The notes beneath the pieces are model-generated. The model had not been told where the DNA came from. It searched no databases and saw only the letters and a list, made by a program, of their open reading frames with translations. The translations under genes were made by a program, and so were the position numbers. This document shows positions 29,474 to 38,893 of a stretch of DNA of 47,791 bases, one piece after another. Source of the stretch: Alphaproteobacteria bacterium (GTDB taxonomy: Bacteria; Pseudomonadota; Alphaproteobacteria; Rhodobacterales; Rhodobacteraceae). Every line of letters starts with the position of its first letter. Position 1 is the stretch's first letter. Location of the stretch: contig JAUIHM010000014.1 in assembly GCA_030432315.1 (NCBI GenBank), positions 1-47,791 on the forward strand. The letters run 5' to 3'.

Positions 29474-30043
29474 CTAGGTATTGAGAGGGTCGATCCAGCC
29501 GATATTTCCGTCATCACGTGTGTAAACCACGTTAACGCCACCATGCTTTTCATTTCGGAAGACAAGAAGCGGAGACCCGGAAATTTCCATCTGCATCACT
29601 GCTTCTCCAACCGAGAGTTCCGGCACTTTTGTTTCCATTTCTGCAATAATAACCGGTTGCAGAGTGTCGGGCTCAACTTCCTCGGACTGACCGCCGGCCA
29701 GGACGTAGGACTGTGCTCCGATGGCCTCGATTGGGTTCTCGCGGTTCCGGTGATGATCCTTCAGGCGTCGCTTGTAGCGCCGCAACTGCTTCTCCATTCG
29801 GTCTGTGGCGCCCTGAAACGAAGCATAGATATCCGGCGCCCTGGATTTGGCCTGAACCGAGAGACCCGTGGGAAGGTGAACTGACAGATCCGCAATGTAC
29901 TCATGGCGGTCCCTGGAAAACGTAACAGCCGCGTCAACCGGCCGATCAAAGTACTTGCTAATAGTCTCCGACAGACCTTCTTCAACGTGGGTGCGCAGCG
30001 CATCGCCCACATCAATCTGCTTTCCGCTGACCTGTAAATACAT
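29474..30043 (-). CDS. hpf: ribosome hibernation-promoting factor, long form
   Basis: A 189-residue protein. The N-terminal S30AE domain (about 1-105; MYLQVSGKQIDVGDALR, with a basic helix at RMEKQLRRYKRRLKDH) binds the 30S decoding site. The C-terminal domain (about 130-185; SGSPLLVFRNEKHGGVNVVYTRDDGNIG) mediates ribosome dimerisation in long-form HPF. The two-domain length argues for direct 100S formation without RMF. It lies between rpoN and ptsN, a standard arrangement. Confidence 0.95.
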   Translation of the reverse strand: MYLQVSGKQIDVGDALRTHVEEGLSETISKYFDRPVDAAVTFSRDRHEYIADLSVHLPTGLSVQAKSRAPDIYASFQGATDRMEKQLRRYKRRLKDHHRNRENPIEAIGAQSYVLAGGQSEEVEPDTLQPVIIAEMETKVPELSVGEAVMQMEISGSPLLVFRNEKHGGVNVVYTRDDGNIGWIDPLNT

Positions 30044-30179
30044 CTGCTACATGTTCTCCTGGACTTCGGTCTGCTCAATCTGCCGGAGCCTCCCGGCGAA
30101 GGCGGACCCTATGGACTCCCGATGATGTGTTGTCAACCACAGGTAGCGTTTCGCAAATTTCCCACCGCGGCGACATTCG

Positions 30180-31499
30180 TCACTTCATTCTGTTGCGCCT
30201 CCGACGCTGTTGGGACGATGGCACTCCCATGACATCACGGTATTTCGCAACGGTGCGCCTAGCAATATCTATTCCGTCTTCCCTGAGAAAGTTGACAATG
30301 CTGTCATCAGACAGCGGCCGACCTGAGTCCTCCCTGTCGATCAGGTTTCGAATTCTTTCCTGAACCGCCCGCGCGGAAAATGCAGCTACGCCCGAGACCG
30401 AGGGGATCGACGAACTGAAGAATGACCGCAGTTCAAGAACGCCCTGTTCGCTCGAAAGGTATTTCCCGGTGGTCACGCGACCGACGGTCGTTTCGTGAAG
30501 TGTCAGCCTGTCCGCTACGCTGCGTCGGGTCAGTGGTCTCAATGCCTTGGCACCTTCCGAGAAGAATCGGATCTGGTGGAATACGATGTCGGTGGAGACC
30601 CGGTGAATGGTGTCTGCCCTTTGGCGCAGCGACCGGACAAGCCAGTCGGCATTTGTCATGTACTCCGAAACAAAGGCTTTGGATTCCGGGCTTTTCGAAC
30701 TCAGTTCCCTCGCATAGGTTCGGTCGACCGCGACACGGGGAAATGCGGCCGAGTTCAGCTCCACGGAAAGTGCGCCGCTGTCTGACTTCAAAATGATGAC
30801 GTCGGGAATCGTAAACTGAACCGTGGACGAATTGAACTTGAGCCCCGGCTTTGGATCCAGCGAGCGCAGCAGTGACGTCAGTGCACTTAGTTCTGCGGCG
30901 CTGACACCGCAGAGCCTGGCAAGTTCAGCACGATCGCCATTGGCCAGCAGGTGCAGGTTGGAAAGAAGCCGGCGCATAGGTTCATCAAGTTGGTCCAGGT
31001 CAAGAAGCTGTAGTCTTAGACACTCCATGAGAGTGCGCGCGCCGACGCCTATCGGGTCGCAGGACTGAACAATCCGCAGACCTTCGGCCACCTTTCCCTC
31101 ACTCAGGTGATGCTGTGATGCAAGGTCTGCTTCGTCGAACCTGAGATATCCGTCATCTTCCAGTTCGTCGACAATGATCAGAGCAGCTTCGGTAGCCTCG
31201 GAGTCGCGGTGCAACGACCTGATCTGTTGCGATAGGTGCTGCCGTAGGGAAACCGAATCCTCCAGCTGATGGGCGAAATCCTGACCGGAAGTCTGACCGG
31301 TTGAAACAAACGGCAGATCCGGGTAGGCCCGGTGCGACGATCCGGTGAATTCTAGAAACGGATTCTTTTCAACTTCGGAAGAAACAAACTCCATGACTTC
31401 GGGCTGTGACATCCGCAGCAGCCTGATTGCCTGGCGTAATTGGCCTGTCATCGTCAGAGACTGAGTTTGACGGACGGAAATCCTGGGGCCGATCGCCAT
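30180..31499 (-). CDS. rpoN: RNA polymerase sigma-54 factor
   Basis: A 439-residue sigma-54. Region I opens ISVRQTQSLTMTGQLRQAI and includes NPFLEF. The core-binding domain is followed by the HTH region (LTRRSVADRLTLHETTVGRV) and the C-terminal RpoN box ARRTVAKYR that contacts the -24 element. It is shorter than the E. coli protein mainly because the acidic region II is reduced. A GTG one codon upstream (31502) could also serve as start. It sits between lptB and hpf. Confidence 0.97.
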   Translation of the reverse strand: MAIGPRISVRQTQSLTMTGQLRQAIRLLRMSQPEVMEFVSSEVEKNPFLEFTGSSHRAYPDLPFVSTGQTSGQDFAHQLEDSVSLRQHLSQQIRSLHRDSEATEAALIIVDELEDDGYLRFDEADLASQHHLSEGKVAEGLRIVQSCDPIGVGARTLMECLRLQLLDLDQLDEPMRRLLSNLHLLANGDRAELARLCGVSAAELSALTSLLRSLDPKPGLKFNSSTVQFTIPDVIILKSDSGALSVELNSAAFPRVAVDRTYARELSSKSPESKAFVSEYMTNADWLVRSLRQRADTIHRVSTDIVFHQIRFFSEGAKALRPLTRRSVADRLTLHETTVGRVTTGKYLSSEQGVLELRSFFSSSIPSVSGVAAFSARAVQERIRNLIDREDSGRPLSDDSIVNFLREDGIDIARRTVAKYRDVMGVPSSQQRRRRNRMK

Positions 31500-31535
31500 C
31501 ACCCGCGTTCCATCAGACTGGATGGCGACAACGGA

Positions 31536-32294
31536 TCAGATCCTGAACGTGTCACCGAGATAAACTCTCCTTACATTCTCATCCTCGACGACTTCAGCCG
31601 GTGTTCCGGACATGAGCACGGTTCCGGCATGCAGGATATAAGCACGGTCGACGATCTCCAGGGTTTCCCGAACATTATGGTCCGTAATAAGCACCCCAAT
31701 ACCTCTGTTCCTGAGGTGACGGACAAGCGCACGAATATCGTTTACGGCCAGAGGGTCCACGCCAGCGAACGGTTCATCCAGCAGAACATATTTGGGGTTT
31801 GTCGCCAGGCATCGGGCAATCTCCACGCGGCGGCGTTCGCCCCCGGAAAGCGCAATTGCCGGTGTGCGCCGCAGATGTGTGATCGAAAACTCGCCCAGCA
31901 GCTCGTCAAGCAGTTCGTGCTGCTTTTCGTTGTCTTTTACGGTCAGTTCGATGATTGCCCGAATGTTGTCGGCGACGGAAAGACCCCGAAATATGGAAGC
32001 TTCCTGTGGCAGATACCCGATACCGAGTTTTGCGCGCCGGTACATCGGAAGAAACGTTACGTCCTGCGTGTCAACGAGAACGGTTCCGGCATCCGGGGGT
32101 ATCAACCCGGCAATTGCATAGAAGCAGGTCGTTTTGCCGGCTCCGTTCGGTCCGAGCAACGCTACGACCTCTCCCCGTCGCATGTGTAGGGAGACGTCGC
32201 GCAGGATCGGCCTCTTTCGATAACTCTTGGCAAGACTGATGATTTCAAGGCCGGTTCCGACGTCGGCCATCTGCGGGTCTGCCTGCAGATTCAT
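31536..32294 (-). CDS. lptB: LPS export ABC transporter ATP-binding protein LptB
   Basis: A 252-residue cytoplasmic ATPase that powers LPS extraction with LptF/G. Walker A LLGPNGAGKTT, Q-loop YLPQEASIFRGL, signature LSGGERRRVEIAR, Walker B YVLLDEPFAGVDP and the switch His in LITDHNVRETL are all present. The FRGLSV segment is typical of LptB. The start overlaps the lptA stop by 4 bp. LptF and LptG are not in the window. Confidence 0.98.
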   Translation of the reverse strand: MNLQADPQMADVGTGLEIISLAKSYRKRPILRDVSLHMRRGEVVALLGPNGAGKTTCFYAIAGLIPPDAGTVLVDTQDVTFLPMYRRAKLGIGYLPQEASIFRGLSVADNIRAIIELTVKDNEKQHELLDELLGEFSITHLRRTPAIALSGGERRRVEIARCLATNPKYVLLDEPFAGVDPLAVNDIRALVRHLRNRGIGVLITDHNVRETLEIVDRAYILHAGTVLMSGTPAEVVEDENVRRVYLGDTFRI

Positions 32295-32791
32295 TGGGTT
32301 TCGTCCGGCTGAAAGATGGTTCTCACCCGTCCTTCGAGAACGCCTGTACCGTTGTTCAGGTCAATTCTGAGGGTCTCGCTGCTCAGAGCGCTGTTGCCCT
32401 GAGTGAGAAGGACGTCTCCGGTCATGGTCACGATGCCGCCGGCGACTTCATATATCGCGGATTCAGACTCGGCCGCTTCGGCACCATTGGAGAGTGTCAC
32501 GCTGCCGTCCGCGACCATCCTTTGAACCTGACCGCTTCCCGCTCCTGGTTCTTCAACGTAAAACACTTCAATCCGATCGGCTCCCATGCGCAGTTCACCC
32601 TGAGCAACACGCACGACGCCGGTAAAGACTGCGCTTCCGGCGGCCTGATCAAGTTGAAGCTGATCTGCAGTGATCTCGACCGGCAGGGAAGCATCATGGC
32701 TTAGTCCGCTAAAAGGTACCGTAGCTCCCTGCGCAACGGCGTGGTTCGGAAGCAGCCAAACAAAAAGAACAAAAAGCAGCCGTATTTTCAT
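32291..32791 (-). CDS. lptA: LPS transport periplasmic protein LptA (OstA-like)
   Basis: A 166-residue periplasmic bridge protein that carries LPS between inner and outer membrane. A signal peptide (MKIRLLFVLFVWLLPNHAVA) is followed by an OstA-type beta-jellyroll with the sequence LPVEITADQLQLDQAAG and a motif LSSETLRIDLNNGTGVLEG. Start 32791 was chosen because it gives the signal peptide. Its end overlaps lptB, and lptC precedes it by 28 bp. Confidence 0.93.
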   Translation of the reverse strand: MKIRLLFVLFVWLLPNHAVAQGATVPFSGLSHDASLPVEITADQLQLDQAAGSAVFTGVVRVAQGELRMGADRIEVFYVEEPGAGSGQVQRMVADGSVTLSNGAEAAESESAIYEVAGGIVTMTGDVLLTQGNSALSSETLRIDLNNGTGVLEGRVRTIFQPDETQ

Positions 32792-32819
32792 TGCGTTATC
32801 CGGTTCACCACGAAACTGT

Positions 32820-33425
32820 TTATATTGGGTTGTATAGCAGTTGTACGCCTTCGCTGAAAGAAAAGTACCTTTTCGCCGGATCGGCTGCCGTTGGTTCGAT
32901 TCGCATGGTGCCGGCGCTAATATGGCCCAGTGGTCCTTCACCGTAGACAGTTGCGTCAGATTCGATGGATCCTGCGGCGAGGTTCACTTCCATCCGTTCA
33001 GAACTGACAATGTATCCGGAACTGTCCTGAATCTCGATCCGCCCCTCAAGGTTGAGCAGTCTGGTCTTCAGATCGATGGTGCCGCTGTCGGCCGACACAC
33101 GCAACTGCGCCGATGTAGTGAAATCGATGATGCCGGACAGGTTGGTCAGAGTCGCATACTCTGGTGGAACACTGTCAGGAGTTACCAGATCCGCCGTGAA
33201 CTGAAAGCGGTCGCCGTCTTCTGTGGTCCCGGTAAGAATTGGATTTGCAACCTGCAGCCCCTCTCCAAGGGCTTCCAAATCCCCACGGGAGAAGACCAGT
33301 TCTCCGCCAAAATTGTCTTCAGTCTGGACAAAGAAGAGACCGGCGAGCAGCGCAAGCGCAATCAGCGGGAGCCCGATTTTCAGGATCGCCACCGAATTTG
33401 AATACCAACCCGTTGCCCGCGCCAT
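32820..33425 (-). CDS. lptC: LPS export protein LptC
   Basis: A 201-residue inner-membrane-anchored protein: one helix at about residues 12-30 (AILKIGLPLIALALLAGLF) and a periplasmic jellyroll. It receives LPS from LptB2FG and hands it to LptA. Sequence similarity in this family is low, but ADSGTIDLKTRLLNLEG and the position between kdsD and lptA support the call. It starts 3 bp after kdsD. Confidence 0.88.
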   Translation of the reverse strand: MARATGWYSNSVAILKIGLPLIALALLAGLFFVQTEDNFGGELVFSRGDLEALGEGLQVANPILTGTTEDGDRFQFTADLVTPDSVPPEYATLTNLSGIIDFTTSAQLRVSADSGTIDLKTRLLNLEGRIEIQDSSGYIVSSERMEVNLAAGSIESDATVYGEGPLGHISAGTMRIEPTAADPAKRYFSFSEGVQLLYNPI

Positions 33426-33428
33426 TGA

Positions 33429-34412
33429 TCACTTCACGCCTGCACGCAGACAGTCGTGTACGTGCAGTATCCCGATGACCTTTGTGGAGCCTTCTTCCGG
33501 AGTTACAAAGAGGGCCGTTATCTTTCGTTCGTTCATGCGCCCCAAAGCCTCGGTTGCCAGTGCACCGCCGCTTATCGTGCTGGGTGTTGGCGTCATTACC
33601 TCTTCAACGCGACGTTCCATCAATCCGACCAGATTTCGCCTGAGATCACCGTCTGTTATGATGCCGACAAGGTCGTTGGCGGCTTCGGTGATGCCGACAA
33701 CCCCAAATCCCTTTTCACTCATTGTAATCAGTGCTTCGCCCATTGACGCGCGGATATCAACGAGCGGCAGTCTGTCTTCCGTGTGCATCAAATTCGCGAC
33801 CGTGACCAGTTTCGCGCCGAGTCTTCCTCCGGGATGAAACTCCCTGAAATCCTCGGGGGAGAACTCGCGGTGCTCCATGAGGGCGACGGCGAGGGCATCA
33901 CCGAGTGCGAGTGCCATTGTTGTGGAGGTGGTTGGCGCCATGCCAACGGCACAGGCTTCCGGCGCCGTTGGCAGAATCAGACCTATATCCGACTGCCTGA
34001 CGAGAGTGCTCTCCGGTCGGCTCGCCATGCCGATCAGGGGAATGGCGAAGCGTCGGGTGTACGCTATCAGGTCCGACAGCTCGGATGTTTCGCCAGAATT
34101 TGAAAGCAGCAGTACAGCGTCCTGAAAGGTGATCATGCCGAGATCGCCGTGGCTCGCCTCCGCCGGATGGACATAGAGCGCAGGGGTACCCGTGGAAGCA
34201 AGAGTGGACGCGATCTTGCGCGCGATGTGCCCGGACTTTCCCATTCCCGAAACGATGAGCCGGCCCCGCGTGGATAGAATACACTGAACCGCGTCCGCGA
34301 AGGACGCACCGAGGGACTGTCTCAGTATTTCCAGCGCCGCCGCCTCAAGGCCTATGACCCGGCGACCGGCCTCAACAACTTTGGCATGGTCCAGAGTCCC
34401 GCTCGTGCGCAT
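33429..34412 (-). CDS. kdsD: D-arabinose-5-phosphate isomerase (KdsD/KpsF)
   Basis: A 327-residue enzyme converting ribulose 5-phosphate to arabinose 5-phosphate, the first step to Kdo. The SIS domain (about 30-180) has SGMGKSGHIARKIASTLAS, EASHGDLGMIT and NSGETSEL. Two CBS domains follow (about 205-325; VGIITDGDLRRNL, VIGILHVHDCLRAG). It starts the kdsD-lptCAB series, linking Kdo supply to LPS export. A variant kdsB lies about 5.6 kb away. Confidence 0.95.
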   Translation of the reverse strand: MRTSGTLDHAKVVEAGRRVIGLEAAALEILRQSLGASFADAVQCILSTRGRLIVSGMGKSGHIARKIASTLASTGTPALYVHPAEASHGDLGMITFQDAVLLLSNSGETSELSDLIAYTRRFAIPLIGMASRPESTLVRQSDIGLILPTAPEACAVGMAPTTSTTMALALGDALAVALMEHREFSPEDFREFHPGGRLGAKLVTVANLMHTEDRLPLVDIRASMGEALITMSEKGFGVVGITEAANDLVGIITDGDLRRNLVGLMERRVEEVMTPTPSTISGGALATEALGRMNERKITALFVTPEEGSTKVIGILHVHDCLRAGVK

Positions 34413-34427
34413 CAGATTCGGGCTCCA

Positions 34428-35042
34428 TCAGGAATGGGAAAAAATATCCTGCTCCGGCCACCCCGCCAGATCCAGCACCGCCCGGGTGGGGAGAAAGTTG
34501 AAACATGCCTGGGCCAAGGTTGCACGGTCTTCGCGCGCAAGCCGAATGTCCAATTCTACCTTCAGTTTGTGAAGATACAGAACGTCGGAGGCTGCGTAGT
34601 CAATCTGTGCCTGTGTGAGTTCGGACGCCCCCCAGTCACTCGACTGCTGCTGTTTGGAGATGTCCACACCAATCAGTTCACGGGTCAGATCCTTGAGTCC
34701 GTGCCGATCAGTATAGGTTCGTACGAGCCGCGACGCGATCTTTGTGCAATAAACCGGTGAGGTCAGCACATTGAGCCGATGTTTGAGCACGGCAATATCA
34801 AAGCGCCCAAAATGAAAGAGTTTCAGGATCTTTGGGTTTTGGAGCATCCCGGCGAGGTTGGGTGCTATTTCCTGATTCTGGCTGATCTGTACAAGGTGCG
34901 CATTGCCGTCACCGCCGGACATTTGCACCAGGCATAACCGGTCCCGATGCGGGTTGAGCCCCATGGTTTCACAGTCAATGGCGACGACTGGCCCCAAGTC
35001 CAGCCCTGCGGGAAGATCTCCCTGATAAAGTCTGTTTACCAT
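34428..35042 (-). CDS. rnd: ribonuclease D, short form (exonuclease domain only)
   Basis: A 204-residue DEDD-type 3'-5' exonuclease. Catalytic D23 and E25 lie in VVAIDCETMGLNP; later conserved parts are LFHFGRFDIAVLK and ASDVLYLHKLK. It lacks the HRDC domains of the approximately 375-residue E. coli enzyme; the short form is usual in alphaproteobacteria. RNase D trims tRNA 3' ends, and a tRNA-Leu gene lies 69 bp upstream on the same strand. ATG 35042 was chosen over an upstream frame that runs into the tRNA. Confidence 0.93.
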   Translation of the reverse strand: MVNRLYQGDLPAGLDLGPVVAIDCETMGLNPHRDRLCLVQMSGGDGNAHLVQISQNQEIAPNLAGMLQNPKILKLFHFGRFDIAVLKHRLNVLTSPVYCTKIASRLVRTYTDRHGLKDLTRELIGVDISKQQQSSDWGASELTQAQIDYAASDVLYLHKLKVELDIRLAREDRATLAQACFNFLPTRAVLDLAGWPEQDIFSHS

Positions 35043-35111
35043 GGAAACTCCGCAAACACGAGAAAGCGTGTTCTGGTTGGGTCGGCCGACCTTCAGCCGT
35101 CGTTTCGACGG

Positions 35112-35197
35112 TGGTGCCCAGGAGAAGACTCGAACTTCCACTTCCTTTCAGAAACTGGCACCTGAAGCCAGCGCGTCTACCATTCCGCCACCTGGGC
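35112..35197 (-). tRNA. tRNA-Leu (anticodon CAG)
   Basis: The 86-base gene includes an encoded CCA end. The 7-bp acceptor stem GCCCAGG pairs with CCTGGGC, with A as discriminator. The anticodon arm CTGGC-TTCAGGT-GCCAG gives anticodon CAG. A long variable arm (about TTTCTGAAAGGAAG) is typical of class II tRNA-Leu, and the T arm is GGAAGTTCGAGTCTTC. The rnd gene follows on the same strand. Confidence 0.95.
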
Positions 35198-35322
35198 AGG
35201 TGTCGATGGCGCGTGTATACGCAGCATTTTCCTGGTGTCAACGGGCCTCGGAACTGGAATTGAATGTTCTCGGTTTCGGAGATACCCTGCGACGGAGATT
35301 ACCAGCGTCCGGAGAGTTTCGT

Positions 35323-36315
35323 ATGAATGCTTCACCCTTGATTGCCACCGTTTTCGGCGGCTCGGGATTTGTTGGCAGATACGTGTGTCAGAGGCTGGCG
35401 AGGGCCGGCTGGCGCGTCAGGGTCGCAGTGCGCCGGCCCGACGAGGCGCTGTTCGTTAGGACGTATGGGGTCGTCGGGCAGATTGAGATTCTTCAGGCAA
35501 ATATCAGGGATGAAGCCTCGACCCGCAGCGCAATTGCCGGCTCGGATGCAGTTATAAACTGTGTTGGAATTCTCGGGGAAAACGGCCGCCAAACGTTTGA
35601 CGCCGTGATTGCCGATGGTGCTGAGCGGGTTGCGCGACTCTCTGCCGCGGAAAACATCGGCCGTCTGGTTCATGTTTCTTCGATCGGTGCGGATCTTGAG
35701 AGTTCGAGTGACTATGCGCGTAACAAGGGCTTGGCGGAAAAGGCTGTACTGAAGCATTTTCCGAATGCAGTGATTTTACAGCCGTCAATAATCTTTGGCA
35801 CCGAGGACAGTTTCTTTAATCGGTTTGCAAACATGGCAAGATTGTCGCCGGTGATTCCCGTGGTCAGCCCTGAAACGCGGTTTCAACCGGTATATGTTGA
35901 CGATGTTGCTGCTGCTGCGGTCGCGGCTGCAACAACTGACGTCCGATCGGGCGTTTATGAACTTGGCGGGCCAGAGATCGAAACGTTTGGCGCGCTGATG
36001 GCCCGTATGCTTGAGGTGATTGACCGTCGGAGGTGGGTGCTCCCGATTCCGGTTGGATTGGCGCGGTTTCAGGGAAAGGTGCTTGATTTCCTACAACGGG
36101 TTTCTTTCGGGCTTTTCACAAATTCCGTGTTGACGGCGGATCAGGTCGAAATGCTTCAAGTGGACAATGTCGTCGCCGGCAATGCGAAAGGATTCGCCGA
36201 CCTCGGCCTTTCTCCGACGTCAATGGAGGCAGTCCTTGAGGGCTACCTTCACAGTTTCAGGCCGCATGGTCAGTACGACGCTATCACCGCATCTGCGAAG
36301 AAACTGAAGACCTGA
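35323..36315 (+). CDS. complex I NDUFA9 subunit family protein (NAD(P)-binding SDR-like)
   Basis: A 330-residue atypical short-chain dehydrogenase. The nucleotide motif is TVFGGSGFVGRYVCQRLA, followed by INCVGILGENGRQTF, VHVSSIGADLESSSDYARNKG and QPVYVDDVAAAAVAAA. This matches bacterial homologues of the mitochondrial complex I accessory subunit NDUFA9. Its bacterial role is not settled. It stands opposite uppP, a pairing I recall from Rhodobacterales. ATG 35323 has GGAG at 8-9 bases; the frame continues upstream into the tRNA region, which is not coding. Confidence 0.9.
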   Translation: MNASPLIATVFGGSGFVGRYVCQRLARAGWRVRVAVRRPDEALFVRTYGVVGQIEILQANIRDEASTRSAIAGSDAVINCVGILGENGRQTFDAVIADGAERVARLSAAENIGRLVHVSSIGADLESSSDYARNKGLAEKAVLKHFPNAVILQPSIIFGTEDSFFNRFANMARLSPVIPVVSPETRFQPVYVDDVAAAAVAAATTDVRSGVYELGGPEIETFGALMARMLEVIDRRRWVLPIPVGLARFQGKVLDFLQRVSFGLFTNSVLTADQVEMLQVDNVVAGNAKGFADLGLSPTSMEAVLEGYLHSFRPHGQYDAITASAKKLKT

Positions 36316-36427
36316 CAGGCGCAGGCGGACCTTTGCCGGTTTCACTCATTGTCTTTCCACCCGGCGCGGCGTGGGGAAGGTTACGTCCTGTCGGGGATGG
36401 ATGCAGGAATACTGTGACCGTGCCGTT

Positions 36428-37231
36428 CTAGAGATAAGCGGTGGCGAGCAGTACGAGCCCCAGTATCACCCGGTAGACGACATATGGCGTGTAACTGACA
36501 CTCTTGAGCAGGCGCATCATGATGGCGAGCGATGCGTAGGCCGCTGCGAACGCAAGCACGGCGCCAATCAAACTGTCGCGGGCAATTGACCAGTCTGCAT
36601 CCCGGACCACGTCGGCGCCAAGCAGCGCGCCGGATGCGATGATCGTCGGAATTGACATCAGCATGGCGATTTTTGCGCCGTCCTCGCGCGTGTACCCAAG
36701 TAGGCGACTGGCAGTAATTGTAATCCCGGACCGTGAAGTTCCGGGGATGAGGGCAACGGCCTGCCACAGACCCATTACGATCGCGTCTTTCAGGGTCCAG
36801 TCGTTGGCGGTTCGGTGGGTTGGGCTGCGCTTGTCAGCCCAAAACAGGAAAAGCCCGAAACCGAGCATCGTCCACCCAATGACGGTGATCGATCTCATGG
36901 CGTCGGAAAGGCCGGTCACCTTCAGTATGAAGCCAACGACGATGACGGGAACTGTGGCGATCGCCAACAGCAGTGCGAGATTGCCGTTGGTCGTTGTGAA
37001 CCTGCCGTGCACCAGGTCAAGGCAGCCGAGCCAGACCCGGTACACATCCTTCCGGAAGAACCAGATCACCGCTCCAAGTGTGCCAACGTGGACCGCAACG
37101 TCGAGGGCGAGTCCCTGGTCGTCGACCCCGAGCAGTTTGGGGAGAAGGATGAGGTGGCCGGACGAGGATACTGGCAGAAATTCGGTTATGCCCTGTACGA
37201 TCGCAAGGATGGCCAGTTGGAACAGCGGCAT
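36428..37231 (-). CDS. uppP: undecaprenyl-diphosphate phosphatase
   Basis: A 267-residue polytopic phosphatase that recycles the C55 lipid carrier of peptidoglycan and other polysaccharides. Catalytic motif 1 is GITEFLPVSSSGHLIL (E17) and motif 2 is PGTSRSGITITASRLLG; both are intact. About eight membrane helices fit the family. It is also known as BacA because extra copies give bacitracin tolerance. It converges with the NDUFA9-like gene and is divergent from gltD. Confidence 0.97.
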   Translation of the reverse strand: MPLFQLAILAIVQGITEFLPVSSSGHLILLPKLLGVDDQGLALDVAVHVGTLGAVIWFFRKDVYRVWLGCLDLVHGRFTTTNGNLALLLAIATVPVIVVGFILKVTGLSDAMRSITVIGWTMLGFGLFLFWADKRSPTHRTANDWTLKDAIVMGLWQAVALIPGTSRSGITITASRLLGYTREDGAKIAMLMSIPTIIASGALLGADVVRDADWSIARDSLIGAVLAFAAAYASLAIMMRLLKSVSYTPYVVYRVILGLVLLATAYL

Positions 37232-37451
37232 GAGAACTCACACTTACTACGAATCACGCTATACAACACATACAGGGACGCCGTACGAGATGTCACTCGT
37301 GGCATTAGGGCCGGATCGGGACTAATATTAGGGTATTCTTAACCTGGAAATTCGGGGAAAACATAAAAAATGTGATAATATGTCAGTCATTCTGACTTTT
37401 AATGAGTTTTGAACTAATCTAGAGCTTTGAGAGCGATAAAGCGGGGGCGTC
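37232..37451. promoter_or_regulatory. AT-rich divergent promoter region of uppP and gltD
   Basis: A 220-bp spacer clearly AT-richer than its surroundings. It holds TGATAATATG near 37371, a dyad GTCAG-TCATT-CTGAC (about 37382-37396) and CTGACT, 17 bp, TAATCT just after it. None is a strong promoter match on its own. The location implies that gltD and uppP are both driven from here. Confidence 0.4.
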
Positions 37452-38891
37452 ATGGCGCAGCAGCGAATGTTGAAGTTTGTGGATGTTTCGCGGGATATGC
37501 CCGTGAAGCGGGATGCCCGGGAGCGGCGGGAGGATTTTGGGGAAATTTATCTCGAGTTCGCCCGGGAGAAAGCCGCCGAACAGGCGGGTCGCTGTTCACA
37601 ATGCGGTGTGCCCTACTGCCAGACCCACTGCCCTCTGCACAACAACATTCCAGACTGGCTGAAGCTGACGGCGGAAGGCCGGCTGCAGGAGGCCTATGAG
37701 CTGAGTCAGCAGACGAATACCTTCCCGGAAATCTGTGGCCGGATCTGCCCGCAGGACCGGCTCTGTGAAGGGAATTGCGTTATCGAACAGGCCGGACACG
37801 GCACGGTGACGATCGGATCGGTCGAGAAATACCTGACGGACCTTGCCTGGCAGGAAGGCTGGGTTAAACCCGTTTCTGCTTCGGTCGAGCGTGCAGAGAG
37901 CATCGGGATCATTGGTGCCGGGCCGGGCGGGCTGGCGGCGGCGGATGTGCTGCGCCGGGCAGGATTTCAGGTTACTATATACGATCGCTATGACCGTGCG
38001 GGCGGGCTGATGATATATGGCATTCCTGGTTTCAAGCTGGAAAAGGACGTGGTTCTGCGCCGTAACGAACAGCTTGAGGTTGGCGGTGTGACGTTTCAGA
38101 TGAACTGCAATGTCGGCGATGACATCAGTTTTGAAGAAATCCGTACAAAGCACGACGCAGTGATTATCGCTACCGGGGTCTACAAATCGCGTGATTTGGG
38201 CGGTCCAGGTGCTGGTTTGCCGGGAATTGTCAAGGCAATCGACTTTTTGACGGCGTCCAACCGCAAGAGCTTCGGTGATGATGTGCCGGAATTCGACAGT
38301 GGCGAGCTGAACGCCAAGGGCAAGCGTGTCGTGGTTGTCGGCGGCGGCGATACGGCGATGGATTGCGTAAGGACGGCGATCCGTCAGGATGCGGTATCGG
38401 TGACCTGTCTGTACCGGCGGGATCGGGCGAACATGCCGGGGAGTCAGCGTGAAGTGGCCAATGCCGAAGAGGAAGGCGTCAACTTCGCCTGGCTCACGGC
38501 GCCGAAGGGTTTCACCGGTGATGAGAGTGTCAGCGGTGTGATGGTGTCGCGGATGCGGCTTGGGGCGCCGGATTCCACCGGGCGGCAGACCCCGGAGGAA
38601 ATCGAGAACGCCGACTATGTCGAGGGTGCAGACCTGGTGATCAAGGCGCTGGGGTTTGAGCCGGAACCGCTGCAGACCCTGTGGGGCACCGAAGGGCTGG
38701 AAGTGACCCGGTGGGGCACGATAAAGGCGAATTTCCAGACGCATGAGACGAGTTTGCCCGGGGTATATGCGGTAGGAGACATCGTTCGCGGCGCAAGTCT
38801 CGTGGTCTGGGCGATCCGGGACGGGCGTGATGCGGCGAATTCGATCGTCAAGTTTCTCGACGCCCGGGCGCACAGTGTTGCCGCAGAGTAA
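37452..38891 (+). CDS. gltD: glutamate synthase (NADPH) small subunit
   Basis: A 479-residue flavoprotein feeding electrons from NADPH to the large subunit of GOGAT. The N-terminal iron-sulfur region has CSQCGVPYCQTHCPLHNN and CGRICPQDRLCEGNC. Then come the FAD motif GAGPGGLAAADVLRRAG, the NADPH motif VVVGGGDTAMDCVRTA and the C-terminal FAD motif YAVGDIVRGASLVVWAI. Length and all cofactor motifs are normal. Unusually, a GFA-family gene and a repeat element stand between it and gltB. Confidence 0.97.
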   Translation: MAQQRMLKFVDVSRDMPVKRDARERREDFGEIYLEFAREKAAEQAGRCSQCGVPYCQTHCPLHNNIPDWLKLTAEGRLQEAYELSQQTNTFPEICGRICPQDRLCEGNCVIEQAGHGTVTIGSVEKYLTDLAWQEGWVKPVSASVERAESIGIIGAGPGGLAAADVLRRAGFQVTIYDRYDRAGGLMIYGIPGFKLEKDVVLRRNEQLEVGGVTFQMNCNVGDDISFEEIRTKHDAVIIATGVYKSRDLGGPGAGLPGIVKAIDFLTASNRKSFGDDVPEFDSGELNAKGKRVVVVGGGDTAMDCVRTAIRQDAVSVTCLYRRDRANMPGSQREVANAEEEGVNFAWLTAPKGFTGDESVSGVMVSRMRLGAPDSTGRQTPEEIENADYVEGADLVIKALGFEPEPLQTLWGTEGLEVTRWGTIKANFQTHETSLPGVYAVGDIVRGASLVVWAIRDGRDAANSIVKFLDARAHSVAAE

Positions 38892-38893
38892 CG

